A stretch of DNA of 64,000 nucleotides, from assembly GCA_022495995.1 (NCBI GenBank), contig JAFEMH010001462.1, positions 310,001 through 374,000 on the forward strand, in the 5' to 3' direction. The notes under the pieces are model-generated. The model was not told where the DNA came from, did no database searches, and saw nothing but the letters and a program-made list of their open reading frames with translations. Position 1 is the stretch's first letter. Each line of letters starts with the position of its first letter. This document shows, piece after piece, positions 32,303 through 42,925 of this stretch. The translations under genes were made by a program, and so were the position numbers. The stretch comes from Adenophora triphylla var. japonica. Lineage: Eukaryota; Streptophyta; Magnoliopsida; Asterales; Campanulaceae.

Positions 32303-33660
32303 TCACGCGAAGTATTTCTTGAGCTTGTCCATGTTGACTAGCTTCGGTAGCTGATCTCCGTCTAAGTCCACCAGCTGAAGGGCTCCCCCAGATAATATCT
32401 TCTTCACGATGTAGGGTCCTATCCATCTTGGTCTCCACTTGCCTAACGGGTTGAAAGGTCCAGGACGATGTTCACGGAGAACCAGGTCGCCTACTATGAT
32501 ATTCCTTGTCTTGACCTTTTTGTTGAAAGCTCTTGCCATTCTTCTTTGGTAAGCTTGAGTGTGCTCGGCTGCTTTCAGCCTCCTTTCATCTAGCAAGGCT
32601 AACTCTTCGTATCTGATTTCTAGCCAGTCGACTTCATTCACTTGGTTTTCTAGGAGAACTCTTAGTGATGGTATTTTCAATTCTATCGTTAGGACAGCCT
32701 CCATCCTGAATGTGAGGGCGTAGGGGGTCTCCCCTGTAGCTGTTCGGACTAAGGTGCGGTATCCCCAAAGTGCGAAGGGTAGCTTGTCGGGCCAGTCTTT
32801 CCCAGTGATTGCCATTTTTCTGATGATGGTTTTGATTGTCTTGTTTGCGGCTTCAACTGCTCCATTCGTCTGAGGCCTGTAAGGAGATGATTTATGCCTT
32901 ATGATCTTGTACTCTGTTAGGAGGCGATCAGTTTCTTTCTCGAAGTGCAAGCCATTATCGGATATCATCTCTTGTGGGACTCCGTATCAGCAGATGATGT
33001 TGTGCTTGATGAATTCTGCTACCTTTCTGGCATTCAAAACTTTGTAGGAGGCGGCCTCGATCCATTTAGTGAACTAGTCGATGGCTACTAGGACGAAACA
33101 GTGTCCATTGGCTCCTGCGGGTGTGACCTTTCCAATCACATCTATGCCCCATATTGAGAACGACCAAGGAGACGTCATAGGGTACAGTAAGGAAGGTGTC
33201 GCATGCTGAAGGTTGGCGTGTATCTGACACTTATGGCATTTCTTGACCATTCTGGTACAGTCGGCTTCCATGGTTAGCCAAAAGTACCCTTGTCTGATGA
33301 TCTTTTTGGCGAGCATGTTTCCGCTCATGTGGGTTCCACATATACCTTGATGAACATGGTCCATTATTTCTTGGGCCTCTTCTTCGGTGTCACAAAGGAG
33401 GTTTCCTTGGGAGTATTTCTTGAATAGGCGGTCAACAATGATGACGTAGTTAGCTGCCAGCCTTTTAAGGGCGATCTGAGTCTTCTGGTCGGTTTCAGGC
33501 GGGATGGTTCCATCTAGGATGAAATGCCAAATGTCATGGTACCATGGTTTCTTTTCAGAGTCCTCAACGGTGGTGCATTCGAATGGCCATTTGTCTTTGC
33601 AGTCATGGAGATCTATAACGGCGCAATAGGCAGGAGTTGCGTGTCGGGTTATTTTGAAGG
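32303..33660 (-). pseudogene. Element C integrase
   Basis: Reads leftwards. The zinc finger lies at about 33220-33360 (HVHQGICGTHMSG and KKCHKCQIHANLQH). The core has WGIDVIGKVTPAGANGHCF, a stop where relatives have Tyr (about 33077), a second stop near 32985 where relatives have Arg, then the catalytic ISDNGLHFEKETDRLL. The C-terminus has PRWIGPYIVKKI and ends DKLKKYFA at 32303. Apart from the two stops it reads cleanly. The Asp of the second catalytic motif is kept. Confidence 0.92.
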
Positions 33661-34630
33661 GTTTGACTGCCTTTTTTGCAGGGATTTCGACCAAGGAGGC
33701 GAGTGTAGCTAAGGCATCGGCAAAACGATTTTTGTCTCTAGGAAGATAGTGGAACGAGATATCCTAAAATTGTTGCACCAACTCTTGAAGGTGGGCATTG
33801 TATCTTTGAAGGGTTGGATCTTGTATCCTCCACTTCTTCAGTGTCTGATTGATGATTAACTGGGAATCCCCAAATACCTCAAGTTCAATCACGTTGCGCT
33901 CTAGGGTTGCCTCAAGCCCCGCTATGCAAGCTTCATATTCTGCAGTGTTGTTGGTGGCGACAAAGTCAAGACGTATTGCCAGTGGGGTTTAGATGTCTTT
34001 GGGATCTACTAACAACATTCCAATACCGAATCCTTTCTTGTTGGCTACGCCATCGAAAAATAATTGCCACTTATTTTCGTCTTCTATACTCATGATGTCT
34101 TCATCAGGGAATCGCGGGTCTTCTCCCTTCACTTCGTCGCAAGGAAATTCGGCCAACTGATCTGCGAATACTCTCCCCCTGACGGATTTCTGAGTGATGT
34201 AAGTAATATCATGTCCCGCGAGCATGAAGTACCATTTAGCCAGTCTCGAAGACAAATTTGATTTGTCTAGGATGTACTTCAGAGGATCCATTCTTGCGAT
34301 GAGACGAACCGGGAAGGCTTCCATATAGTGCTTTAGTCTTTGTGATACCCAAACAAAAGCAGCGCAAGATTTGTCGAGTGGAGAGTAGTTAATTTCGCTA
34401 CCTTGGAATCTGCGGCTGACAAAGTAGATTGCATTCTCTGTGTGTGAAGCAGGCTATTCTTGAGCGAGCATAGCCCCTAGCGCGTTGTCGATAATCGTGA
34501 GGAATAGCTTTAAGGGCTTTTCCTTGTGTGGTGGAACCAGAATGGGTGGGGAAGTTAAGTAGTGCTTAACTTCCTCGAATGCTTCTTGACATTCCTCGGT
34601 CCATTCTTGAGGTGCATTTTTCTTAAGTAG
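33661..34630 (-). pseudogene. Element C first and second RNase H domains
   Basis: Reads leftwards from RT. The first RNase H is broken at about 34450 and 34630, with RLKHYMEAFPVRLIARMDPL near 34300. The second, archaeal-type domain starts WQLFFDGVANKKGFGIG near 34060. A stop interrupts it near 33992, a further stop lies near 33768, and it finishes LPRDKNRFADALATLASLV near 33690. Only three or four lesions, fewer than in A. Confidence 0.85.
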
Positions 34631-35743
34631 CTAGAAGATAGGATCACACATTGTAGTTAGTTGATTGATGAATCGACTGATGTATTGGAGTCTGCCCATG
34701 AATCCCTTTACTTCTTTCTGTGTTCTGGGTGGAGGCATATCTATGATGGCCTTTATCTTGGCGGGGTCTGCTTCTATGCCCCGCTCAATAACCATGTACC
34801 CTAAGACTTTCCCTTTGACCACTCCGAATGAGCATTTTGCGAGGTTGAGCCTCATCTTGTGTTGTCTCAGTCGATTGAAGAATTTCTTGAGATCTCTGAA
34901 GTGCTGACCGTCTGTCCCTTTTGAGTGGATAATCATGTCGTCCACGTATACCTCTATTTCCTTGTGGATCATGTCATGGGATAGTGTCGTGACTGCCCTT
35001 TGGTAAGTAGCCCCAGCGTTCTTGAGACCAAACGGCATGACTGTATAACAGAACGTCCCCCAAGGTGTGGTGAATGCCGTCTTGTGCTGATCCTCCTCTG
35101 CCATGAGGATTTGGTTATAGCCTGCGAAGCCATCGACGAATGAGCGGACTTCGTATGCTACTGTGGCGTCGACCAACATGTCTATGTTTGGTAGTGGAAA
35201 GTCATCTTTAGGGGATGCCTTGTTCAAGTCTCTGAAATCTACACAGACTCGTATTTTCCCGTTTGACTTGGCTACTTGTACCGTGTTTGCTAGCCATTCC
35301 GAATACTCGATTACTTTGATAAACCCTACGTTCAAGAGTTTCATGATCTCTTCTTTCACTTACATTGACCATTCGGGCTTGATTCTGCGTAGTTTTTGTT
35401 TGACTGGCTTGGCGTTGGGTAGCAACGGTATTTTGTGTTCTACAATCGACTGATTTAACCCAGGCATATCTTTGTATGACCAAGCGAAGACGTCGACATA
35501 TTCTCTGAGGAGCTGTGTTAAGGTTTCTCTTTCTTCCCCCTTGAAGAAGCTGATGATCTTTGTTTCTCTGGGGTCTTCTGTTGTCCCGAGATTAACCGTT
35601 TGCATTTCCTCATTGTCAACGGGGCCATTCTTTCCATGAACTACTTGCTTTGCTAATTCTTTTAAAATTTGTTTGTTTTCTTGGTCTATCTCATCGTATG
35701 ATTCATTCTTTCCACAACGACTGAGGGATGTGTATTTATCCAT
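34631..35743 (-). pseudogene. Element C reverse transcriptase, almost intact
   Basis: A 242-codon frame at 35359-34631 covers the fingers and palm (VCVDFRDLNKASPKDDFPLP, FVDGFAGYNQILMAEEDQ, MPFGLKNAGATYQRA). It has the catalytic YVDDMIIHSKG and GYMVIERGIEADPAKIKAII. The upstream 127-codon frame, 35743-35360, has the RT lead-in (TVNLGTTEDPRETK, YVDVFAWSYKDMPGL) and ends in a stop directly before the next Met, a one-codon lesion. Element D cuts the gene upstream at 35748. Confidence 0.93.
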
Positions 35744-35748
35744 CCAAA

Positions 35749-37309
35749 TGATGCACTTTTAGGCTTTCTTTGTGTTTGATTCCCGAGTTTTATGTATATT
35801 TGATGTGGTTTGTGAGTATTTATTGAGTACAGGGTATAGAGCTGATTAAAGGTGTATTTTATGGCTAAAAAGTGCAAAAGGAATAAAGTGGAGCGGAGCA
35901 GAGAAGGACAATAGTGAAATAAATGAGCTTCAAGGACTAAATGGGAAATATTGGAAAATTCAGGGACTAAACTGGAAATATGGAAATTTTGGATGAATTT
36001 GATTTATAAAAATTCATGGGATTAAATGAAAAATAAAATCCCAAAGAGCGAAGTGCAGAAGAAGTCATTAAAGTGGTCAAAGTGCGACCGCAAGATAGCG
36101 GGACGAAACGAATATGTATTGTTACTAAACAGGGCCAAGCAATTTGGGGTCCATGGCCGGCCACTGCTGGGGAGTTGGGGCCAGCTTCTAGGCCAGTTGG
36201 GGCCAAGGCCTGGGATGCTTGGGCCAAGGCAAACAAGGGCGGCCGCGTACATAAGAAAGAAAACGCCGGCCAAGTTGCTGCCAATAAGGGCGGACACGCC
36301 ATTTTACCAGGGCGGCCGCGCTAGGGAAATCAAGTCTCGGCCAAATTGTCTACCCATTAGAGCGGCCGCGCCAACATCAATTGCGACCGCGCTCCTCCGT
36401 CTCCAGCTGCGATTTTCACAGTTCAATTGAGGGGCATTCATGTCTTTTCTCGCCTTGGACCATTGACTTTTGCCCTATTTTCTTTATATAACCACAGCAG
36501 CCACGTTAAAAGGAGAACATATATCATATTCATTGGAGTTTTTATGCTTTTCTTGGATCAATTGAAGAAGAAGAATTATTCCGAATTTCAGGTTTTATCA
36601 TTGTAAATTATGAGTAGCTAAATTTCTTAGATTTGTAGATTGTTTTGATCTTATCCGGATTTCTATGCATTAATATTTTAATTCTTTCTATTTGATTCCT
36701 TCTAGTTCAATAATAGATTTTAATTTCTTGTTCTTAGATTTGAGATGTATGTTAAGATACGAACTCATCTTTGAATAATTGGGTATTTATTGAGCCATTA
36801 ATTTGGGCGATTTATACATAGACCATTATTAATTGAATAATTTAATCGGGGCCGTAATAGAAACTGATCAAAGTTAGGTTCTTTTATTCTTATGTTCTTA
36901 ATGTATTCTTGGCATATTGTGGAACCGTAATAGAATTCACAATATTAAGAGGGTATTTAGGGTTGTAATCCGGCCACCTAACCGTATCGATCCTAGCCAA
37001 AGTGAATGAACTCTAGAAGTTGAGTTGATGTTTTATAAGTAAAATTCTGCATAGAATGATGGTGAAGTGAAATCCAATTTACGAATCTCTGCTCATAATC
37101 TGTTTTCTAGTTTAGTTAGTTTTTGTTATTTATTTTATGCTCTTAGTTCTAAATCAAATCTATAAATTTTGGTTACTAAATTCATTGCGTTTACTTTACT
37201 TGTTTACCAACGAGTCTCTGTGGATTCGACCCCTGCATTTGCATACTGCTACACCGGTAGTGAGTACACTTGCTCGGTTTTTATTACAAGAGGGAGTTTT
37301 CCTCCATCA
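35749..37309 (+). repeat. Element D 5' LTR
   Basis: TGATGCACTTTTAGGC ... CTCCATCA. TATA-like TTATATAA near 36484-36491. Three NotI-type GCGGCCGC palindromes (about 36240, 36313, 36363) and weaker GCGACCGC forms lie upstream of it. The end has CTCTGTGGATTCGACCCCTG, typical of this LTR class. Short frames in it are not genes. Confidence 0.82.
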
Positions 37310-37315
37310 AGTTTT

Positions 37316-37334
37316 TGGCGCCGTTGCCGGGGAC
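37316..37334 (+). other. Element D primer-binding site (tRNA-Asp)
   Basis: TGGCGCCGTTGCCGGGGAC matches the complement of the 3' end of plant tRNA-Asp(GUC) as I know it, 6 bases after the LTR. Confidence 0.88.
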
Positions 37335-37367
37335 TTGTTGCAAGTAAACAAGTAGGTTAGGTAGTGA

Positions 37368-37667
37368 ATGCAAGGTCGTCGTTCTTTGAAGCCTACATTG
37401 GTGCCATTGAACGACAACATAAATAGACTTAATAAAGCTAAAAACACTAAGCTTCTTGAGGAAGTATTTGAGGGCGATCCCCTCTTTAATCCACTTTTCT
37501 CAGATTCTGATACCGCATCAGAACCCTCCACCACCGAGGTAGAGGAAGAGAAAGCCGAGATGGCAGTACCACCGGCGCAGACTATGAATGATTTCCTTAG
37601 ACCTCGGGTAGACACATCTACCTCTTGCATAGTGCTGTCCGATGCAGCCAAAAATCTAGAGGTCAAA
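37368..37667 (+). pseudogene. Element D gag, N-terminal fragment cut by element E
   Basis: ATG 37368 (MQGRRSLKPTLVPLNDNI) leads through an acidic Ser/Glu-rich stretch to MNDFLRPRVDTSTSCIVL and AKNLEV, the usual start of an Athila/Tat gag. Element E begins at 37668, so the capsid part is absent from the window. Three apparent codons at the end come from E. Confidence 0.75.
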
Positions 37668-39709
37668 TGAAATTACCCGATCTTTTCGCGCGCGGGCGGG
37701 GGGCGCGGAAAAGGCGGTTGTCTTTCGCGGAGGGGTTGGTGTCTGAGACCTCGCTTCATGGGAAGGAACAAAATGAGGAGTCGCCACGCGGTTTTTGTAT
37801 TTTGAGCCCAAACGTTGAGAAACGGCTATTGTGAAAATGTGTCGTTTTATTGGTAGCAAAAACTTAGGAAAAGGCTTTGAAAAAAGGGATCATTTTTATT
37901 GGCAGCAAAAACGAGTAAAAAGCTTTTTTTTGTACCAGAGATTGTTAGGTTCGGAGGTCAAGTTACGTTTCGGGTAGAGTATTACGAGATCGCCCGAAAC
38001 GCCTCGCATGACGAGTCTTTCTACCTTTCTCGAAATCGTGTGTGTGTGTGTGTGTGTGTCTTTTGAAATGGGGGCTTGAATGACAAGCTTAATCTTGGTT
38101 TGAATGACAAACGTTGATTAGGTGACTTTTGAAAAGACGAGCGTTTGAATGACAAACGTCGGTTTGAGACAGAAATGAGCGTTTGCGTGGCAAACGTCGG
38201 TTTGGAGTTTGAAAGGAGCGTTTGCGTGGCAAACGTCGATTTTGAGTTTGAAATGAGCGTTTGCGTGGCAAACGTCGATTTTGAACCGTGCGAGTCATTG
38301 TTAACGATTTTTACGAGAAAAATGCGTATTAAATGATTTTAAGTGTCAAATGGCGGCTTTGAGTTTGAAGATGAGCGTTCGGAGGCCGAACGTCATTTCG
38401 CGCGTTTTGAAAGAGAGTTCAACGGACGAACTCCGGTTTTGAACCGGGCATTACATTGTTAACGATTTTTACGGGAAAAATGCGTATTAAATGACATGCG
38501 ATCAACGAATCGGGTTGCGACTCGGACTTTGAAAAGTAAATACTATCACGATCCAAACGGATCGGACTTTGTAAATGACAGTATTTAAAGTGCGGTATCA
38601 ACGGAATCAAACGATCCGGATTCGTAAATGACGATCAACGAGGCCAAACGGCTCGGAATAGTAAATGACGATCAACGAGGCCAAACGGCTCGGAATTGTA
38701 AATGACGATCAACGGATCGATCGATCCGGAATGGTAAATGACATAAAAAGTAAACGGAACAGGGTCGGAACGCTGTTTTAACCCGTGATTACTTCTCTTA
38801 CGGAAAGAGAAGAGGATCGAGGGGCTAAAACGTATTGGACCCCGTTAGACGGAGGCGTCTACATTTCGATAACAACATTCGAAACGGTTATAGCGACTGG
38901 CGCGTAAACCGAGACGGAACGGGAGATTTAGAGAGAGGGAGTTATACCTATGGCTAGGGTCGACTCCTTTGGCTCGGGAGGTGTGTACGGGACACGGAAA
39001 GTGATTCGAAAGGTTGTTTCGAAGTTGTAAGGGACGTATTTGACCGAAATACGAAGATTTCATGCGAATCGAGACAGAACGGGAGCTCGGGAGGGGTGAA
39101 AACAGCTTAGGCCGTGGGGGTGGTGATTTTTTGGTGTCAATTTTCTGTCTTCTTTGCCTTTGACAGCAACTTCTATTTATAGGTGAAAATTGCAGTAGGA
39201 GTCCGGACGGACTCTGGCCCTCGAATCCGTGTGGTTTTGTGGTATTTTGAGAATTTGAAGGACTTGTTGGCAATTTCGAAAATGTGCACAAAGTGAGTCC
39301 TACTGACTTGGCTTGCAAATCAGGGGTATTTTGGTCTTTTCCCTTTGAATTTGATTGAAGGGTGACTAGAGGGAGGTGGCATGGCTGCGTGTGCCCCTCT
39401 CGAGTCACCACCATGTGGGATTTTGTCCCTGGTCCCGGCTTTGTCCGTTTTTTAAAATAACAACCGGAAATGTCCGAAACGCCCGGAAAGTGCCGAAAAA
39501 TGCGTTTTTAGGGAAAGCCATACTTTTACGTGAGATGACACGTGCAAGGCACGGTTCGACGTCGGGATGCACGGCGCCCCGGATGTCTCGTTAGCACAAA
39601 GAACTGGGGAGTTTAACGAGTTCCTAAGCACCCGGGAGCGGGCCGCCGCTTAACGGATTTCGGTTAACTTTCCGACGGATTTGGACGATCGTGGATTTGG
39701 GTACTTACA
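37668..39709 (-). repeat. Element E 3' LTR
   Basis: On the minus strand it starts TGTAAGTACCCAAATCCACG and ends GGGTAATTTCA. The plus strand shows a (GT)n tract at 38040-38060. About four units with CGTTTGCGTGGCAAACG-type hairpins lie at 38100-38285. Two copies of GTTAACGATTTTTACG(A/G)G are at 38299 and 38457. Repeats of GATCAACG(A/G)GGCCAAACGG lie at 38630-38715. The primer-site echo is at about 37771-37783. Confidence 0.88.
39174..39214 (-). promoter_or_regulatory. Element E LTR core promoter with inverted repeat
   Basis: TATAAATA on the minus strand at 39181-39174. GAGTCCG-GA-CGGACTC at 39199-39214 lies 17 bp upstream of it, oriented so that CTACTGCA follows in the sense direction. Confidence 0.72.
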
Positions 39710-40319
39710 TGCTAGCCCCTCACGACGTCTCCTCCGAAGGAGGTGGGGTCGTTGAAAAGATAAGGATCCAAATCGGGATGCCTTACTTGAAGGAGACTGG
39801 CGGTCACTGGTCGGACCCTTAGCGAAAAGGATTCCTACGTATCCCGAGCGGGAATCAAGCCGATCGTAGTTCGAAAAAGGGCAAGGGCCGCGCACGGGGA
39901 CCTTGACCGAGCGAGACCGTTAGGAGGCGTCTAAAACCTGGATGAGTCCATTCGCGAGGTACTGTACCCGAATGGAGACCGTTGGGAGGCGTCTCGAACC
40001 TGGGACTTCGAAACCTTCGAGGGCGTGTGGCGCCTCAAATCGGAGTTGCGATGCCGACGAGGGCGTTCGTGCCTCGGGGTGGCCGGGCTTATTGCTTTGT
40101 TGCCGGTTTTATCCTGGCTGGGATGAGCGTTCGGGCTTACCTGGATGGCCGAAGAGGGATTGTTGCAAGGCATTCGTGCCTTGGGGTTCGGGCTTGCTGT
40201 GCGTTGCCAGAGGTGGAACGATCGGGCTTACGATCGCGGGGCGGGGAGATGAATGTTCACTTGCTGAAGTGAAAAGGTGTTCGGGCTTACGAGGATGGCC
40301 GAAGAGGGATTGAGTGTTT
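39710..40319 (-). other. Element E polypurine tract and conserved folded module
   Basis: In minus orientation: GTCGTGAGGGGCTAGCA (about 39710-39725) before the LTR, hairpin CCTCC-TTC-GGAGG (about 39729-39741) and GATACGTAGGAATCC with CGAACTACGATCGGCTTGAT (about 39833-39873). Then come irregular repeats containing TTCGGGCTTAC and GAGAC...GTCTC. No gene; the open frames are repeats read through. Confidence 0.7.
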
Positions 40320-42560
40320 GAGATGGGACCATGAAAGGTCGAGATGGGAGATTGAATCGGACCGTGAAAGGTCGCGATTGAGACTTGAAATCGGACCGTG
40401 AAAGGTCGCGATTGAGAATTGGAATCGGACCGTGAAAGGTCGCGATTAAGAATTGGAATCGGACCGTGAAAGGTCGCGATTGACACTTGAAATCAGACCG
40501 TGAAAGGTCGCGGTTGAGAATTGGAATCGGACCGTGAAAGGTCGCGATTGAGGATTGAAATCGGACCGTGAAAGGTCGCGATTGAGGATTGGAATCGGAC
40601 CGTGAAAGGTCGCGATTAAGGATTGGAATCGGACCGTGAAAGGTCGCGATTGAGAATTGAAATCGGACCGTGAAAGGTCGCGATTGAGAATTGGAATCGG
40701 ACCGTGAAAGGTCGCGATTGAGGATTGAAATCGGACCATGAAAGGTCGCGATTGAGGATTGGAATCAGACCGTGAAAGGTCGCGATTAAGGATTGGAATC
40801 GGACCGTGAAAGGTCGCGATTGAGGATTGAAATCGGACCGTGAAAGATCGCAATTGAGGATTGAAATCGGATCGTGAAAGGTCGCGATTGAGAATTGGAA
40901 TCGGACCGTGAAAGGTCGCGATTAAGGATTGGAATCGGACCGTGAAAGGTCGCGATTGAGGATTGAAATCGGACCGTGAAAGGTCGCAATTTAGGATTGG
41001 AATCGGACCGTGAAAGGTCGCGATTGAGAGTTGAAATCGGACCGTGAAAGGTCGCGATTAAGGATTGAAATCGGACCGTGAAAGGTCGCGATTGAGACTT
41101 GAAATCGGACCGTGAAAGGTCGCGATTGAGGATTGAAATCGGACCGTGAAAGGTCGCCATTGAGAATTGGAATCGGACCGTGGAAGGTCGCGATTGAGAA
41201 TTGGAATCGGACCGTGAAAGGTCGCGATTGAGAATTGGGATCGGACCGTGAAAGGTCGTGATTGAGAATTGAATCGGACCGTGAAAGGTCGCGATTGAGA
41301 ATTGGAATCGGACCGTGAAAGGTCGCGATTGAGAATCGGAATCGGACCGTGAAAGGTCGCGATTGAGGATTGGAATCGGACCGTGAAAGGTCGCGGTTTA
41401 GAGTTGGAATCGGACCGTGAAAGGTCGCGATTGAGAATTGAAATCGGACCGTGAAAGGTCGCGGTTTAGAGTTGGAATCGGACCGTGAAAGGTCGCGATT
41501 GATGATTGGAATCGGACCGTGAAAGGTCGCGATTAAGGATTGGAATCGGACCGTGAAAGGTTGCGATTGAGGATTGAAATCGGACCGAGAAAGGTCGCGA
41601 TTGAGGATTGAAATCGGACCGTGAAAGGTTGCGATTTAGAGTTGAAATCGGACCGTGAAAGGTCGCGATTGAGAATTGGACAGTGAAAGGTCGCGATTGA
41701 GGATTGAAATCGGACCGTGAAAGGTCGCCATTGAGAATTGGAATCGGACCGTGAAAGGTCGCGATTGAGGATTGAAATCGGACCGTGAAAGGTCGCGATT
41801 GAGAATTGGAATCGGAGCGTGAAAGGTCGCGATTGAGACTTGAAATCGGACCGTGAAAGGTCGCGGTTGAGAATTGGAATCGGACCGTGAAAGGTCGCGA
41901 TTGAGAATTGGGATCGGACCGTGAAAGGTCGCGATTGAGACTTGAAATCAGACCGTGAAAGGTCGCGGTTGAGAATTGGAATCGGACCGTGAAAGGTCGC
42001 GATTGAGGATTGGAATCGGACCGTGAAAGGTCGCGATTAAGGATTGAAATCGGACCGTGAAAGGTCGCGATTGAGGATTGAAATCGGACCGTGAAAGGTC
42101 GCGATTGAGGATTGAAATCGGACCGTGAAAGGTCGCGATTGAGAATTGAAATCGGACCGTGAAAGGTCGCGATTGAGAATTGGAATCGGACCGTGAAAGG
42201 TCGCGATTAAGGATTGGAATCGGACCGTGAAAGGTCGCGATTGAGGATTGAAATCGGACCGTGAAAGGTCGTGATTTAGGATTGGAATCGGACCGTGAAA
42301 GGTCGCGATTGAGAGTTGGAATCGGACCGTGAAAGGTCGCGGTTTAGAGTTGAAATCGGACCGTGAAAGGTCGCGGTTGAGGATTGGTATCGGACCGTGA
42401 AAGGTCGCGATTAAGGATTGGAATCGGACCGTGAAAGGTCGCGATTAAGGATTGAAATTGGACCGTAAAAGGTCGCGGTTAAGGATTGAAATCGGACCGT
42501 GAAAGGTCGCGATTTAGACTTGAAATCGGACCGTTAAAGGTCGCGATTGAGAATGTAATT
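40320..42560 (-). repeat. Element E minisatellite, about 33-34 bp unit, about 67 copies
   Basis: Tandem units of form ATTGGAATCGGACCGTGAAA then GGTCGCGATTGAG. Each carries GACC-GTGAAA-GGTC, which on the element's sense strand is GACC-TTTCAC-GGTC. Variation is mostly in the spacer between hairpins (GAGGATT, TAAGGATT, GAGAATT, TTTAGAGTT), while the hairpin is well kept. Units near 41680 and the ends are truncated. Confidence 0.96.
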
Positions 42561-42760
42561 GATGGTGAAAACCATTAGGAATTTTAACATCTGGAGACGA
42601 GCGTTAGTGAAAACTAACTTTGATTTATCCTCGAGGGATGGGGTGTTAGAAATGTCTAACTGGGGGAAATTTTACACTTTTGGGGGCCAAAAGTGGTAAA
42701 ATTGGAATTGCCAAAAGTTGAGGGACCAAAATGGAAGGAATCTTTTCCTGGTGCAGTAAG
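42561..42760 (+). other. Element E spacer between minisatellite and ORF-a promoter
   Basis: No gene seen; unique sequence flanking the 5' side of ORF-a. Confidence 0.5.
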
Positions 42761-42774
42761 AGTCCGGCCGGACT
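42761..42774 (+). promoter_or_regulatory. Inverted repeat upstream of ORF-a of element E
   Basis: AGTCCG-GC-CGGACT, about 152 bp before the ORF-a ATG at 42926. On the element's sense (minus) strand it is followed by CTTACTGCA, like the LTR copy. Confidence 0.68.
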
Positions 42775-42925
42775 TTTACTGAAATTGAAAAGGCCCTTAT
42801 CAGCGCCGAGGCAGGAGAAAGAAAAGCCATTTTCTTTCATAAATTCCGGCGAGAAGGAGAGAGAGGAGGGAGAGAAATCCAACCCAAGTTGCAAGGTTTG
42901 CTCGAATTTGTGAAGGAAATTTGCT

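Larger units (their letters stand above)
29366..35748 (-). mobile_element. Element C: older Tat-like retrotransposon, central part, minus orientation
   Basis: pol reads leftwards (RT 35743-34631, RNase H domains, integrase to 32303). The antisense PMD genes therefore read on the plus strand (ORF-b 30335-31831; 3' end of ORF-a 29366-29803). Element B lies to the left inside ORF-a and element D to the right upstream of RT. Neither LTR of C is in the window. It is the outermost host of both nests. Confidence 0.88.
35749..37667 (+). mobile_element. Element D: 5' end of an Athila/Tat-like retrotransposon
   Basis: 5' LTR, primer site and gag start on the plus strand, cut at 37667 by element E. The remainder would lie beyond E, outside the window. 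It is a different family from the others: LTR starts TGATGCAC, and the primer site is tRNA-Asp type. The 5 bases before it (CCAAA, 35744-35748) are the presumed target duplication. Confidence 0.82.

Noticed and set aside
36026..36430. A 134-codon plus-strand frame in element D
   Set aside because: Lies inside the GC-rich U3 part of an LTR; no family recognised.
38040..38060. GT dinucleotide run as a possible recombination signal
   Set aside because: Ordinary microsatellite; a comparable CA run in the F LTR is at a different relative position.
40109..41160. Minus-strand frames with repeated ATFHGPI and NRDLSRSD units
   Set aside because: Read-through of the 33-34 bp array of element E.
40320..42560. 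CRISPR-like regular repeats
   Set aside because: Direct tandem repeats without unique spacers, inside a plant retrotransposon, with no cas genes.
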